Shown here piece by piece: positions 40,278-48,599 of a stretch of 64,000 bases of DNA. Position 1 is the stretch's first letter; the number at the start of each line of letters is the position of its first letter. The notes beneath the pieces were generated by a model. That model was not told where the DNA came from. It saw nothing but the letters and a program-made list of their open reading frames with translations, and did no database searches. Location of the stretch: NCBI RefSeq assembly GCF_002135295.1, contig NZ_NEGG01000017.1:17943-81942 (forward strand). Reading direction: 5' to 3'. This DNA comes from Acinetobacter sp. ANC 5054 (lineage in GTDB: Bacteria > Pseudomonadota > Gammaproteobacteria > Pseudomonadales > Moraxellaceae). Both the position numbers and the translations under genes were made by a program.

Positions 40278-42917
40278 TTAAGTCAATTGAGCAGCAGCAA
40301 TTTTCTTAGTATCAACATCTTTAGCAGCGTCAGTATAGTCGCCCATTTTGTCGAAGCTTAAGTATTGGTAGATGTCTGCAGACATGCTATCAATTTGAGC
40401 TGCATATTCTTGGTACTCAGCTGGAGTTGGTAATTTACCAAGTACAGCAGCAACAGAAGCAAGCTCAGCAGAAGCTAAGTAAACGTTCGCACCTTGACCT
40501 AGACGGTTCGGGAAGTTACGAGTAGAAGTCGATACACAAGTAGTGTTCGGAGCTACACGTGCTTGGTTACCCATACATAATGAACAACCTGGCATTTCTG
40601 TACGCGCGCCAGCTTTACCATAAGTATTGTAGAAACCTTCTTCCATCAGTTGACGTTCGTCCATACGCGTAGGTGGAGCAATCCACAAACGAGTTGAAAG
40701 TACGCCACCAGGAACTTTCTCTAACAACTTACCAGTTGCACGGAAGTGACCGATGTTAGTCATACATGAACCTACGAATACTTCATCAATTTTCACGCCT
40801 TGAACGTCAGAAAGCAATTTAGCGTCATCTGGGTCATTCGGGCAGCAAAGAACTGGTTCAGTAATTGTAGAAAGGTCGATTTCATACACTTTAGTGTATT
40901 CAGCGTCAGCATCAGCTTTAAGAAGTGATGGGTTAGCCAACCATTTTTCCATGTTTTCTACACGGCGCGCCATAGTACGAGCATCGCCATAACCTTCAGA
41001 AATCATCCATTTCAACATTGTAATGTTTGATTTAAGGTATTCAGCAACTTTCTCTTCAGAAAGCGTGATAGAACAACCAGCAGCTGAACGTTCAGCAGAA
41101 GCATCAGAAAGTTCGAACGCTTGCTCAACAGTAAGGTCAGTTTCCATTTCTGTAAGGTCGATCTCAAGGATACGGCCAGAGAAGATATTTTTCTTACCTT
41201 TTTTCTCTACAGTTAAGTCGCCTTCTTGGATCGCTACGTAAGGAATCGCATGTACTAGGTCACGTAGAGTGATACCAGGTTGCATTTTACCTTTGAACTT
41301 AACAAGAACAGACTCAGGCATATCAAGTGGCATAACACCAGTTGCTGCAGCGAACGCTACAAGACCAGAACCCGCTGGGAATGAAATACCGATTGGGAAA
41401 CGAGTATGTGAGTCACCGCCAGTACCAACTGTATCTGGAAGAAGCATACGGTTTAACCAAGAGTGAATAATACCGTCACCTGGACGTAGTGATACACCAC
41501 CACGGTTCATGATGAAATCAGGAAGCGAGTGCTGCATTTGAACGTCAACTGGTTTTGGATACGCAGCTGTGTGACAGAAAGACTGCATTACTAGGTCAGC
41601 AGAGAAGCCTAGGCAAGCAAGATCTTTAAGTTCGTCACGAGTCATTGGACCTGTTGTATCTTGAGAACCAACAGTTGTCATCTTAGGTTCGCAGTAAGTA
41701 CCTGGAAGTACACCTTGACCTTCAGGAAGACCACATGCGCGACCAACCATTTTTTGAGCTTGAGTGAAGCCTTTACCAGTAGCTGCAGGTTGAACTGGAG
41801 TACGGAATAAAGTTGAAGGTGCAAGACCAAGAGCTTCACGAGCTTTAGTTGTTAAACCACGACCAACGATAAGGTTGATACGGCCACCAGCACGTACTTC
41901 ATCTAGAAGAACTGGAGTTTTAAGTTCAGATTCAGCGATTTGAGCGCCGTCTTTGAACGCAGTTACTTTAGCAGCAGCGTGGTCAATTTTAAGCGTGATT
42001 TCGTCGCCCATGTTCATGTTTTGAACATCGATTTCTACTGGTAACGCACCAGCATCTTCCATAGTGTTGAAGAAAATCGGAGCGATTTTAGAACCTAAGC
42101 AGTAACCACCGTCTTTTTTGTTCGGGATGTGAGCAATGTCGTCACCGAAGAACCAAAGTACAGAGTTAGTTGCTGATTTACGAGATGAACCAGTACCAAC
42201 AACGTCACCTACGTAAGCAACTTGGTTGCCTTTCGCGATAAGGTCTTTAATTTGGTTAAGTGGACCAACTTCGCCTGGTTTTTCAGGGTTGATGCCATCA
42301 CGTTCGTTTTTAAGCATTGCATTCGCGTGTAGCGGAATGTCTGGACGGCTCCATGCGTCTTGTGCAGGTGACAAGTCGTCAGTGTTAGTTTCGCCAGTTA
42401 CTTTGAAAACTGTAAGTTTGATTTCTTCAGGAACGTCTTTACGGCTAGTGAACCATTCAGCGTCAGCCCAAGATTGCATAACTGCTTGTGCATTTGCGTT
42501 ACCCGCTTTTGCTTTATCAGCAACGTCGTGGAACGCATCAAATACAAGAAGAGTTTTCTTAAGTGCTTCAGCAGCTAATTCAGCAAGCTCTGCATCATCA
42601 AGAAGTGCAACTAAAGGAGCAACGTTATAACCACCAAGCATAGTACCTAGTAGGTAAACCGCACGTTCTTTAGTTACTAAAGGAGAAGTCGCTTCGCCTT
42701 TAGCCAAAGCAGCTAAAAATGCAGCTTTAACATAAGCAGCTTGGTCAACACCTGCTGGTACACGATTTTCAAGCAAATCAACTAAGAATGCTTCTTCGCC
42801 AGCTGGTGGATTTTTTAATAATTCAACTAATGCAGCTGTTTGAGCATCGTCAAGTGGCTTCGGTGGGACTCCGAGTGCGGCACGTTCTGCAACGTGTTGG
42901 CGGTAAGCTTCTAGCAC
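40278..42917 (-). CDS. acnB: Aconitate hydratase B
   Basis: An 879-residue bifunctional aconitase/2-methylisocitrate dehydratase of the TCA cycle (E. coli AcnB 865). It begins 'MLEAYRQHVAERAALGVPPKPLDDAQTAALVELLKNPPAGEE', the AcnB-specific HEAT-like N-terminus. The [4Fe-4S] ligands appear in 'VLCCPNDPDDAKLL' and 'MPGCSLCMGNQARV' (about residue 776). Swivel domain 'GDVVGTGSSRKSATNSVLWFFGDDIAHIPNKKDGG' is near 240-275. Monocistronic. Confidence 0.98.
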   Translation of the reverse strand: MLEAYRQHVAERAALGVPPKPLDDAQTAALVELLKNPPAGEEAFLVDLLENRVPAGVDQAAYVKAAFLAALAKGEATSPLVTKERAVYLLGTMLGGYNVAPLVALLDDAELAELAAEALKKTLLVFDAFHDVADKAKAGNANAQAVMQSWADAEWFTSRKDVPEEIKLTVFKVTGETNTDDLSPAQDAWSRPDIPLHANAMLKNERDGINPEKPGEVGPLNQIKDLIAKGNQVAYVGDVVGTGSSRKSATNSVLWFFGDDIAHIPNKKDGGYCLGSKIAPIFFNTMEDAGALPVEIDVQNMNMGDEITLKIDHAAAKVTAFKDGAQIAESELKTPVLLDEVRAGGRINLIVGRGLTTKAREALGLAPSTLFRTPVQPAATGKGFTQAQKMVGRACGLPEGQGVLPGTYCEPKMTTVGSQDTTGPMTRDELKDLACLGFSADLVMQSFCHTAAYPKPVDVQMQHSLPDFIMNRGGVSLRPGDGIIHSWLNRMLLPDTVGTGGDSHTRFPIGISFPAGSGLVAFAAATGVMPLDMPESVLVKFKGKMQPGITLRDLVHAIPYVAIQEGDLTVEKKGKKNIFSGRILEIDLTEMETDLTVEQAFELSDASAERSAAGCSITLSEEKVAEYLKSNITMLKWMISEGYGDARTMARRVENMEKWLANPSLLKADADAEYTKVYEIDLSTITEPVLCCPNDPDDAKLLSDVQGVKIDEVFVGSCMTNIGHFRATGKLLEKVPGGVLSTRLWIAPPTRMDERQLMEEGFYNTYGKAGARTEMPGCSLCMGNQARVAPNTTCVSTSTRNFPNRLGQGANVYLASAELASVAAVLGKLPTPAEYQEYAAQIDSMSADIYQYLSFDKMGDYTDAAKDVDTKKIAAAQLT

Positions 42918-43215
42918 GGTGTTATTCCTCTTTTTTAAAAAATCACTTACGAATATTTTGCTTCCTTGAAAGCTTCATAAGTAATATGGACTGCTAAATT
43001 TTACTAAAATTCCAGTTAAAAGTTAATGCACTACAAGTGTTTCTTCGTGATGCCCATTATTTTATAAATAAATGATGCTCATATCGTATATACAATAAAC
43101 AAAATCAGTACTTAGAGTATATTTTTTAAAGCACTTTTTAACTTTTGACTAAAATCTATTTATAGAAAAAGGCAACCAAATGTTGCCTGATTTTAAAAAG
43201 CTTGCATATTCAACC
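42918..43215. other. acnB upstream region
   Basis: 298 bp between acnB and the next gene on the same strand. It presumably contains the acnB promoter. No ORF or clear operator. Confidence 0.4.
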
Positions 43216-43485
43216 TTAGTGGACTGTCGTTAAGCTTTTATATTGTTGAAGTTCTGTTCGATCACCAATAAATTTTACACACCATTCGTCTTGGCAAACG
43301 CTTTGATGTTGGTTGCTAGCAAAGGTGATATCAACTAAATAGCGTTGAGATTCATTTTCGAGTTTTTGGCGCAAGATGACTTTATCTCCAATACTGAGCA
43401 CATAGTTTCCGCCACCAATTATGGCTACACCCTGTTCGTCTTCTAGGAGTAGATCCGCGTTATGCATATAGCCTATTACGTCCAT
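43216..43485 (-). CDS. Small hypothetical cytoplasmic protein
   Basis: 89 residues, beta-rich: 'MDVIGYMHNADLLLEDEQGVAIIGGGNYVLSIGDKVILRQKLENESQRYLVDITFA', ending 'WCVKFIGDRTELQQYKSLTTVH'. No signal peptide. Preceded by AAGGAGCGGCAGA, so translation is likely. PilZ-like or OB-like small barrels are conceivable, but no conserved family motif was recognised. Confidence 0.6.
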   Translation of the reverse strand: MDVIGYMHNADLLLEDEQGVAIIGGGNYVLSIGDKVILRQKLENESQRYLVDITFASNQHQSVCQDEWCVKFIGDRTELQQYKSLTTVH

Positions 43486-43750
43486 TCTGCCGCTCCTTCT
43501 TTCTTATGATTCTAAAATTATTATTCATTAAAAAGATAAGCTTTTCTATATTTATGAATTAGCAAGTTGTCACAATTTGTATTTCGCTATGCTTAGGCTA
43601 TTTTAAGTGTTTAAATATCTCGTGCTCAAAATAACCAAAAGAGAAATATGCATGAACTCAATCATATGGCTAAACGACGGATTGCTATCTGTTGTAACTG
43701 ACAACTGATTAATACAGCGTTTAGGTTTTACTTTACGTATTATCTCGCAT

Positions 43751-43776
43751 AAAAAAACCGTTCCTTAGAACGGTTT
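43751..43776 (-). terminator. Terminator overlapping the 119-aa lipoprotein stop
   Basis: AAACCGTTC/GAACGGTTT stem with the CTTA loop containing the stop codon, then a minus-strand T-run. Confidence 0.85.
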
Positions 43777-44124
43777 GTAATCTGGCATTTCGGTATGCGG
43801 TGTTGCGATACATTTTTCAGTAAACTCAGCACGAATTTTTTCACGTGCTTTTTCAACATCTGCATTAATTTCAGCTTGCGGCAAAGCATAAACTTCATCA
43901 ATGATGTTCAGAATAAATCCTTTGGTGGTTTCATCCTCAATCTTGCTGGCATGCTCAACTGCTTTGTCTTTTTCAATTGCATTTTGACGATCTAACATAA
44001 TCGTACGTGCAGCATTCCCTACACTTTTACAGTAACCATGCCATTGCTGTTCTGGAGTTAAAGGGGCTTTTTCAGCACAGCCAACCAAAGCTGCAATCAC
44101 AGATAAAGCAAATAACTTTTTCAT
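43765..44124 (-). CDS. Small lipoprotein
   Basis: 119 residues with lipobox: MKKLFALSVIAALVGCAEKAPL, Cys16. The mature part is helical and charged ('ARTIMLDRQNAIEKDKAVEHASKIEDETTKGFILNIIDEVYALPQAEINADVEKAREKIRAEFTEKCIATP') and has a second pair of Cys. Probably attached to the outer membrane facing the periplasm. No family recognised. Monocistronic with a terminator in the last codons. Confidence 0.75.
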   Translation of the reverse strand: MKKLFALSVIAALVGCAEKAPLTPEQQWHGYCKSVGNAARTIMLDRQNAIEKDKAVEHASKIEDETTKGFILNIIDEVYALPQAEINADVEKAREKIRAEFTEKCIATPHTEMPDYKPF

Positions 44125-44200
44125 GAATATCTCCTATCAGGACGCAATATAAAAGATCGTAATGGATTTGTCATTTAAATTAGTAGCAGCCGAACAAACA

Positions 44201-44225
44201 AAAAAAGCCCATTCGGGCCTTTTTT
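44201..44225 (-). terminator. Terminator after the DUF333/I78 gene
   Basis: GCCC/GGGC stem flanked by A/T runs on both sides; minus-strand T-tail. Confidence 0.7.
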
Positions 44226-44237
44226 ATGAGTTTTGAA

Positions 44238-44675
44238 TTAACCACAAGCTGCTTGAATAATCTTCTGATTGATTGGATTTACAGTGACGGTTACGCGCTC
44301 TACACGATAATCCATTGTCACTGGTTGCCCAGGTTTTACTAAACGGACAATTTGAGCTTGGCTAATTGCTTTGATCTGATCTTCTGTCAATTTTGCTTGG
44401 CCAATCAGCGTTTTGGCCTTTTCGGCTACACATTGGGTCTGGCTACTACGGAATAATGCCCATTCTTCAACCACTTGCCCGTTTGGCAGATGGCAATACC
44501 CCACCTGACCATTTGCTTCATCACGAATCTCAAGTTTACCTTTTTGCTCTACACAATATTGGCTGGCTGGATTTGCCATACCAATTTTTTCTAGTGTATT
44601 TTCAGTTTGCTGTGTTGTACTACAACCCTCCATAAATGCTGTCAGTGCAGCTAAAATCCATATATTTTTCATCAT
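44238..44675 (-). CDS. Lipoprotein with DUF333 and I78 protease-inhibitor domains
   Basis: 145 residues starting MMKNIWILAALTAFMEGCS, a lipobox with Cys18. The DUF333 domain 'MANPASQYCVEQKGKLEIRDEANGQVGYCHLPNGQVVEEWALFR' (about residues 33-75) is followed by a C-terminal I78-inhibitor-like part 'IVRLVKPGQPVTMDYRVERVTVTVNPINQKIIQAACG'. The I78 family (AFLEI-type) inhibits serine proteases such as elastase. The frame is open up to 44753, but the signal peptide begins at 44675 (or 44672). Presumably a periplasmic or outer-membrane protease inhibitor. Confidence 0.75.
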   Translation of the reverse strand: MMKNIWILAALTAFMEGCSTTQQTENTLEKIGMANPASQYCVEQKGKLEIRDEANGQVGYCHLPNGQVVEEWALFRSSQTQCVAEKAKTLIGQAKLTEDQIKAISQAQIVRLVKPGQPVTMDYRVERVTVTVNPINQKIIQAACG

Positions 44676-44971
44676 GTCTATTTCTGAATATAAAAAATTT
44701 AAGTTATCAAGTTTGTGGCAAATAAACGAGTTGTTTATTGCAATTTTTAGCAATCATTCCGCTTTCTGCGATTGGGCAGCAATATACCCTTTGTTCAAAA
44801 TACAACACGCTATTTTCTTGGAGCTGATGATAATTTTTGGAATATTTAAAACGACTCAACTTGTCGCAGTTATGATTTTAAAGGTTTTATAAATTTGAAA
44901 ATTGACCTGCTCAACGCGTATGCTAAAAAAATAATTTTCTTCAAACACGCCTCGTTGCGTAGGAGCAAAAT
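44676..44971. other. Region between the DUF333 gene and umuD, no ddrR
   Basis: 296 bp. In A. baumannii/baylyi the ddrR gene lies divergent to umuDAb; none is seen here. The umuD promoter and a long inverted repeat occupy the last 80 bp. Confidence 0.5.
44894..44945 (+). promoter_or_regulatory. umuD promoter with inverted repeat
   Basis: Candidate -35 TTGAAA (44895-44900), 18-bp spacer and -10 TATGCT (44919-44924). TTTGAAAATT (44894-44903) and AATTTTCTTCAAA (44933-44945) form an imperfect inverted repeat with the -35 in one arm. This could be a damage-inducible operator. Confidence 0.35.
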
Positions 44972-45607
44972 ATGTCAAAAAAACTGCCGATTTATTTTTC
45001 GGACGAAGCTTGGTCATCTCTACAACAGCTCATGGGAGATGACGGCAAACCCAGTCCGACCATCAATGCTTTACTCGAACAATGTGCTGATCAAGCCTTA
45101 TTCAATTCGTCATTGAACGTTCAAGCCATCCAAAAAAACTCAAATATTGAACTGCCAGTGGCCTTAGAGCGTATTCCTGCTGGCCCTGCTTTTGCCAATA
45201 AAGATGTCTTTGAAAAGGTCTTAGACCTAAATGATTTCTTGGTGATTAATCCCCTTGCTACCTTTATTGCACATGTAGACAGTGAATCTTTGCTCAATGC
45301 CGGCTTTGAAATTAATGACACTTTTTTAGTTGATCGCAGCTTAGAAGCCAAACATGGCGATATTGTGGTCGCGCTGATTGATAATCGTGAAATCACACTC
45401 AAGCGGCTCATGATTACAGCCAAAATGTCGAAAGAAGAAATTGCCGATATTTTTGGTGATCCCAATAAAGCCTTACCTGAGGTTTGGCTAAAGGCTGAAA
45501 ATCCTGCCTATGAGCATATTATTCTCTCGGATAGTGAATCCATCGTTGTGCAAGGTGTTGTGACATTTAATTTAAAGCAATTTTATAAGCGCTCATCGCA
45601 CAACTAA
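44972..45607 (+). CDS. umuD: UmuD-like self-cleaving S24 peptidase (UmuDAb type)
   Basis: A 211-residue protein. The C-terminal LexA/UmuD-type domain has the Ala70-Gly71 cleavage site in 'RIPAGPAF', the nucleophile Ser106 in 'HVDSESLLNAGF' and general base Lys144 in 'ITLKRLM'. E. coli UmuD has only 24 residues before its cleavage site; here there are about 70. The N-terminus 'LPIYFSDEAWSSLQQLMGDDGKPSPTINALLEQCADQAL' has strand-helix-helix spacing like a ribbon-helix-helix DNA-binding domain. Acinetobacter lacks LexA, and UmuDAb proteins serve as SOS repressors. AGGAGC lies before ATG. umuC follows by 15 bp. Confidence 0.88.
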   Translation: MSKKLPIYFSDEAWSSLQQLMGDDGKPSPTINALLEQCADQALFNSSLNVQAIQKNSNIELPVALERIPAGPAFANKDVFEKVLDLNDFLVINPLATFIAHVDSESLLNAGFEINDTFLVDRSLEAKHGDIVVALIDNREITLKRLMITAKMSKEEIADIFGDPNKALPEVWLKAENPAYEHIILSDSESIVVQGVVTFNLKQFYKRSSHN

Positions 45608-45622
45608 CAATCAGAATTCACT

Positions 45623-46918
45623 ATGAAAGCCGAAAATAAAGTTTTTGCGTTGGTTGACGTCAATAACTGCTACGTCAGTTGTGAGCGTGTGTTTAACCCT
45701 GCCTTAAATAAAGTCCCTGTGGTTGTCCTATCAAACAATGACGGCTGTGTAGTTTCACGCAGTCCAGAAGCCAAAGATTTAGGCATAAAAATGGCGGTTC
45801 CTATATTTCAAATTCAGGAATTGATACAGCAGCATCAAGTTCAGGTGCTATCCAGCAATTATGGTCTTTATACCGAAATGTCGAACCGATTTATGAACAT
45901 TTTAGGAGAATTTGTTCACCCTGAAGATCGTGAAATTTACTCTATTGATGAATGCTTTTTAGACTTAACCAGTTATCAAGATATTGTTGATTTAAGTCTG
46001 TATACCAAACAGATGAAAGACACCATTTATAAATGGTTAGGTCTCACCTGCTGTGTAGGTGTGGGGCGTTCTAAAACGGAAGCAAAAATAGCCAATCATT
46101 TAGCGAAAAAAAATGCCTATTTTGAAGGTGTGTGCAATTTAATCGACATGGATCCTTGTTCGTCCGAGCTGCTTTTAGCTCAAACGCCAGTCAATGAAGT
46201 CTGGGGCATTGGACGTAATCACTCTAAGGCACTCAATGCCATGGGGATTCATCATGTACTAGATTTGATCGAGGCGAATCCTAAAGATATACGGTGCAAA
46301 TTTAGCGTGGTGATGGAAAAAACTGTGCGTGAATTGCAAGGAATGTCCTGCATTAATATTGAACAAGATGCGCCACGCAAACATCAAATTATTAGCAGCC
46401 GTTCTTATGGACAACCCGTCTATGAGCTTGAAGATATTAAGGCTTCGATTCGGCTCTATATCTCGCGGGCAGTCACTCGATTAAGAAAGGATCAATCTTT
46501 ATGCCGCGTGGTCGGGGTTTTTATTCAAACAGGCCGTTTCAATAGCACTGAAAAATATATGCCTTATACCGCCATCACCTTAAATGAACATAGTGATGAT
46601 CTGCTCAATATTACCCAAGCTGCAATACATGCTGTCGAGAAAATTTTTAAAGCAGGATTTAAGTATAAAAAAGCGGGCGTGGTGTTAATGGAATTGATCC
46701 CCAAGCAAAATTTTGTCCCTGATTTATTTTGCGATATCGCCCAGCGCGAAACCCGCGCAAAATTATCCGATACGGTCGATCACATTCAGAAAAATTTTGG
46801 TCATCATTTTGTCTCGATTGGTTTAGCTCAAAATGATGCAGCAACATGGAGAATGAAAAAAAATCTATGTTCCCCTGCTTATTTAAGCAATTGGAATGAA
46901 CTGTTGCGGGTGAAATAG
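45623..46918 (+). CDS. umuC: DNA polymerase V catalytic subunit UmuC
   Basis: A 431-residue Y-family polymerase. Active-site acids: Asp12 in '[15 protein letters not shown]' and Asp109/Glu110 in '[10 protein letters not shown]'. '[17 protein letters not shown]' is the conserved fingers region, and the C-terminus has the little-finger and UmuD-interaction parts to 'LRVK'. Full length with no disruption (E. coli 422). It forms the error-prone pol V with processed UmuD. Operon umuD-umuC with a hairpin after the stop. Confidence 0.95.
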   Translation: MKAENKVFALVDVNNCYVSCERVFNPALNKVPVVVLSNNDGCVVSRSPEAKDLGIKMAVPIFQIQELIQQHQVQVLSSNYGLYTEMSNRFMNILGEFVHPEDREIYSIDECFLDLTSYQDIVDLSLYTKQMKDTIYKWLGLTCCVGVGRSKTEAKIANHLAKKNAYFEGVCNLIDMDPCSSELLLAQTPVNEVWGIGRNHSKALNAMGIHHVLDLIEANPKDIRCKFSVVMEKTVRELQGMSCINIEQDAPRKHQIISSRSYGQPVYELEDIKASIRLYISRAVTRLRKDQSLCRVVGVFIQTGRFNSTEKYMPYTAITLNEHSDDLLNITQAAIHAVEKIFKAGFKYKKAGVVLMELIPKQNFVPDLFCDIAQRETRAKLSDTVDHIQKNFGHHFVSIGLAQNDAATWRMKKNLCSPAYLSNWNELLRVK

Positions 46919-46930
46919 TTTTCCATCTAC

Positions 46931-46959
46931 AGCCAAGTTTTTCTTAGAAATACTTGGCT
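46931..46959 (+). terminator. Hairpin after umuC
   Basis: AGCCAAGT/ACTTGGCT stem, 13-nt loop, weak T-tail (TAATTA). Confidence 0.6.
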
Positions 46960-47064
46960 TAATTACTGTTTGTACTGATTCTCCAAAATGATCATTGGCA
47001 ATTGCTGATTATTTATTTAGTATTTAAATGAATATTCCTTTATATCTTCCAGCATTTAAAAATC

Positions 47065-48348
47065 ATGCCTGATATTCAATTAAGTCTGAGCGAATACCTG
47101 TCTGCGGTAAAAGAAGTCATTCAAGTGGCTTTTGATGATTCTGTGTGGGTGAAAGCTGAGATTCGCAATTTAAATATCAAAGGCGGTCATTACTACCTCG
47201 AACTTGCAGAAAAAGAACAAGACAGCGACAAAGTCATTGCCAGTTGCAAAGCCACGATTTGGAAATTTTCAGCTTTGAAAATTGTCGGCAAATTTGAACG
47301 TGAAAGCGGTATTGAACTGCGCCGTGATTTAAATGTCTTGGTTAAAGTCCGTGCACGATTTGATCCGCAGTATGGTTTTTCGGTCAATGTTGAAGAAATT
47401 GATTCCAGTTTTACTTTGGGTGATTTGGCACGTCGATACCAACAAATTGTAGAACGTTTGAGCCAAGAAGGTCTACTGCACCATAATCAACGCCTACCCA
47501 CACCCTTTGATATCCAAAAAGTTTTGGTTATTGCGCCTGAAAATGCAGCAGGCTTGGGTGACTTTAAAAAAGACGCAGATGCACTACAACAAGCTGGAGT
47601 TTGTGACTTTGTCTATCATGCTGCGACCTTTCAGGGTAATCATGCCGCGCAAAGCATTAAAGATGCTTTAGCACAAGGCTTAAGACAGTGGGCAAATGAC
47701 TATACAACGGCACCGGATTTAATTGTGATTATCCGCGGTGGTGGTGCGGTCAATGATTTGGCTTATTTAAATGATTACGACTTAGCGGCTTTGTTATGTA
47801 AACGTTCTGTACCGATTTGGGTGGGGATTGGACATGAAAAAGACCGCACCATTTTAGATGAAATTGCGCATCGCTCTTTCGACACGCCCAGTAAAGTGAT
47901 TGGCGGAATTCGAAATCATATTGCTGAACGCTGCCAAGATGTTTTAGATGCCTTACAAACGATCCAGCTGCGTTCTCAACATCAGATTAGTTTGTATCAA
48001 AATCAAAATGATCAACTGATTAAAATGATTCAAACCACTGCTCAAGCACAGGTTAAAGAGTCGAATCGTTTAATCACGCAGTACAAAGATAATTTAGCTT
48101 ATTTTGCAGAATTACAACTGAAAAATGCTGCGCAGAATATTGAAGTCTTGATGCGTGAAACGTTACTACAGAACCCACGACATATTTTATCCAAAGGTTA
48201 TGCCATCGTGCGTACCCAAGGTACAGCTATACGCTCGGTTGCTCAACTTGAGCACATAAATACAGCGCAAGAAATTCAGATCGAAATGCATGACGGCAGC
48301 ATCACTGCCGAAATTCAGTCTAAACAGGTACATCTCCATGACGAATGA
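47065..48348 (+). CDS. xseA: Exodeoxyribonuclease VII large subunit
   Basis: 427 residues (E. coli 456). N-terminal OB-fold ('LSLSEYLSAVKEVIQVAFDDSVWVKAEIRNLNIKGGHYYLELAEKEQ') and catalytic core 'DFVYHAATFQGNHAAQSIKDAL..DLIVIIRGGGAVNDLAYLNDYDLAALLCKRSVPIWVGIGHEKDRTILDEIAHRSFDTPSKV', then a coiled-coil and a C-terminal 'RNPRHILSKGYAIVR'. Degrades single-stranded DNA in repair. Lies 146 bp after umuC; xseB overlaps its end by 11 bp. Confidence 0.95.
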   Translation: MPDIQLSLSEYLSAVKEVIQVAFDDSVWVKAEIRNLNIKGGHYYLELAEKEQDSDKVIASCKATIWKFSALKIVGKFERESGIELRRDLNVLVKVRARFDPQYGFSVNVEEIDSSFTLGDLARRYQQIVERLSQEGLLHHNQRLPTPFDIQKVLVIAPENAAGLGDFKKDADALQQAGVCDFVYHAATFQGNHAAQSIKDALAQGLRQWANDYTTAPDLIVIIRGGGAVNDLAYLNDYDLAALLCKRSVPIWVGIGHEKDRTILDEIAHRSFDTPSKVIGGIRNHIAERCQDVLDALQTIQLRSQHQISLYQNQNDQLIKMIQTTAQAQVKESNRLITQYKDNLAYFAELQLKNAAQNIEVLMRETLLQNPRHILSKGYAIVRTQGTAIRSVAQLEHINTAQEIQIEMHDGSITAEIQSKQVHLHDE

Positions 48349-48532
48349 GAATTTAAGCTTTAAAGAAGGTTATGACATTTTAAAACGTAATGCAGAATTG
48401 CTAGAAGATCAGCAAGAGCCCGACATTGATAACCTAATGAAATTGGTTGAAGATTCAATGACTGCTTATAAAGCCTGTAAGTCACGGGTTGAGGCGGTAC
48501 AGCAAGCGTTGAATGAGACCTTTAAGGATTAA
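48338..48532 (+). CDS. xseB: Exodeoxyribonuclease VII small subunit
   Basis: 64 residues: MTNENLSFKEGYDILKRNAELLEDQQEPDIDNLMKLVEDSMTAYKACKSRVEAVQQAL, matching the XseB helical hairpin with 'D-n-L-m-l-v-e-e-s..a-y..C..r'. The frame is open back to 48290, but the ATG at 48338 (overlapping the xseA end) gives the usual length. Forms the nuclease with XseA. Confidence 0.9.
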   Translation: MTNENLSFKEGYDILKRNAELLEDQQEPDIDNLMKLVEDSMTAYKACKSRVEAVQQALNETFKD

Positions 48533-48550
48533 TTCATTCTGTCGAATATA

Positions 48551-48581
48551 AAAAAACGCAATCTGAAGATTGCGTTTTTTT
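48551..48581. terminator. Bidirectional terminator between xseB and tamB
   Basis: AACGCAATCT/AGATTGCGTT stem with A-run before and T-run after; works for both convergent genes. Confidence 0.9.
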
Positions 48582-48599
48582 ATGACGTTCATTTTAAGA

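Noticed and set aside
43654..43707. 17-codon ORF (ATGCATGAACTC...) with AGAG upstream
   Set aside because: Too short, no conserved content or attenuator after it; not supported as a leader peptide.
44674..44892. 72-residue ORF in the umuD upstream region
   Set aside because: Overlaps the DUF333 gene start on the other strand, has no SD and no recognisable domain. It does not resemble DdrR.
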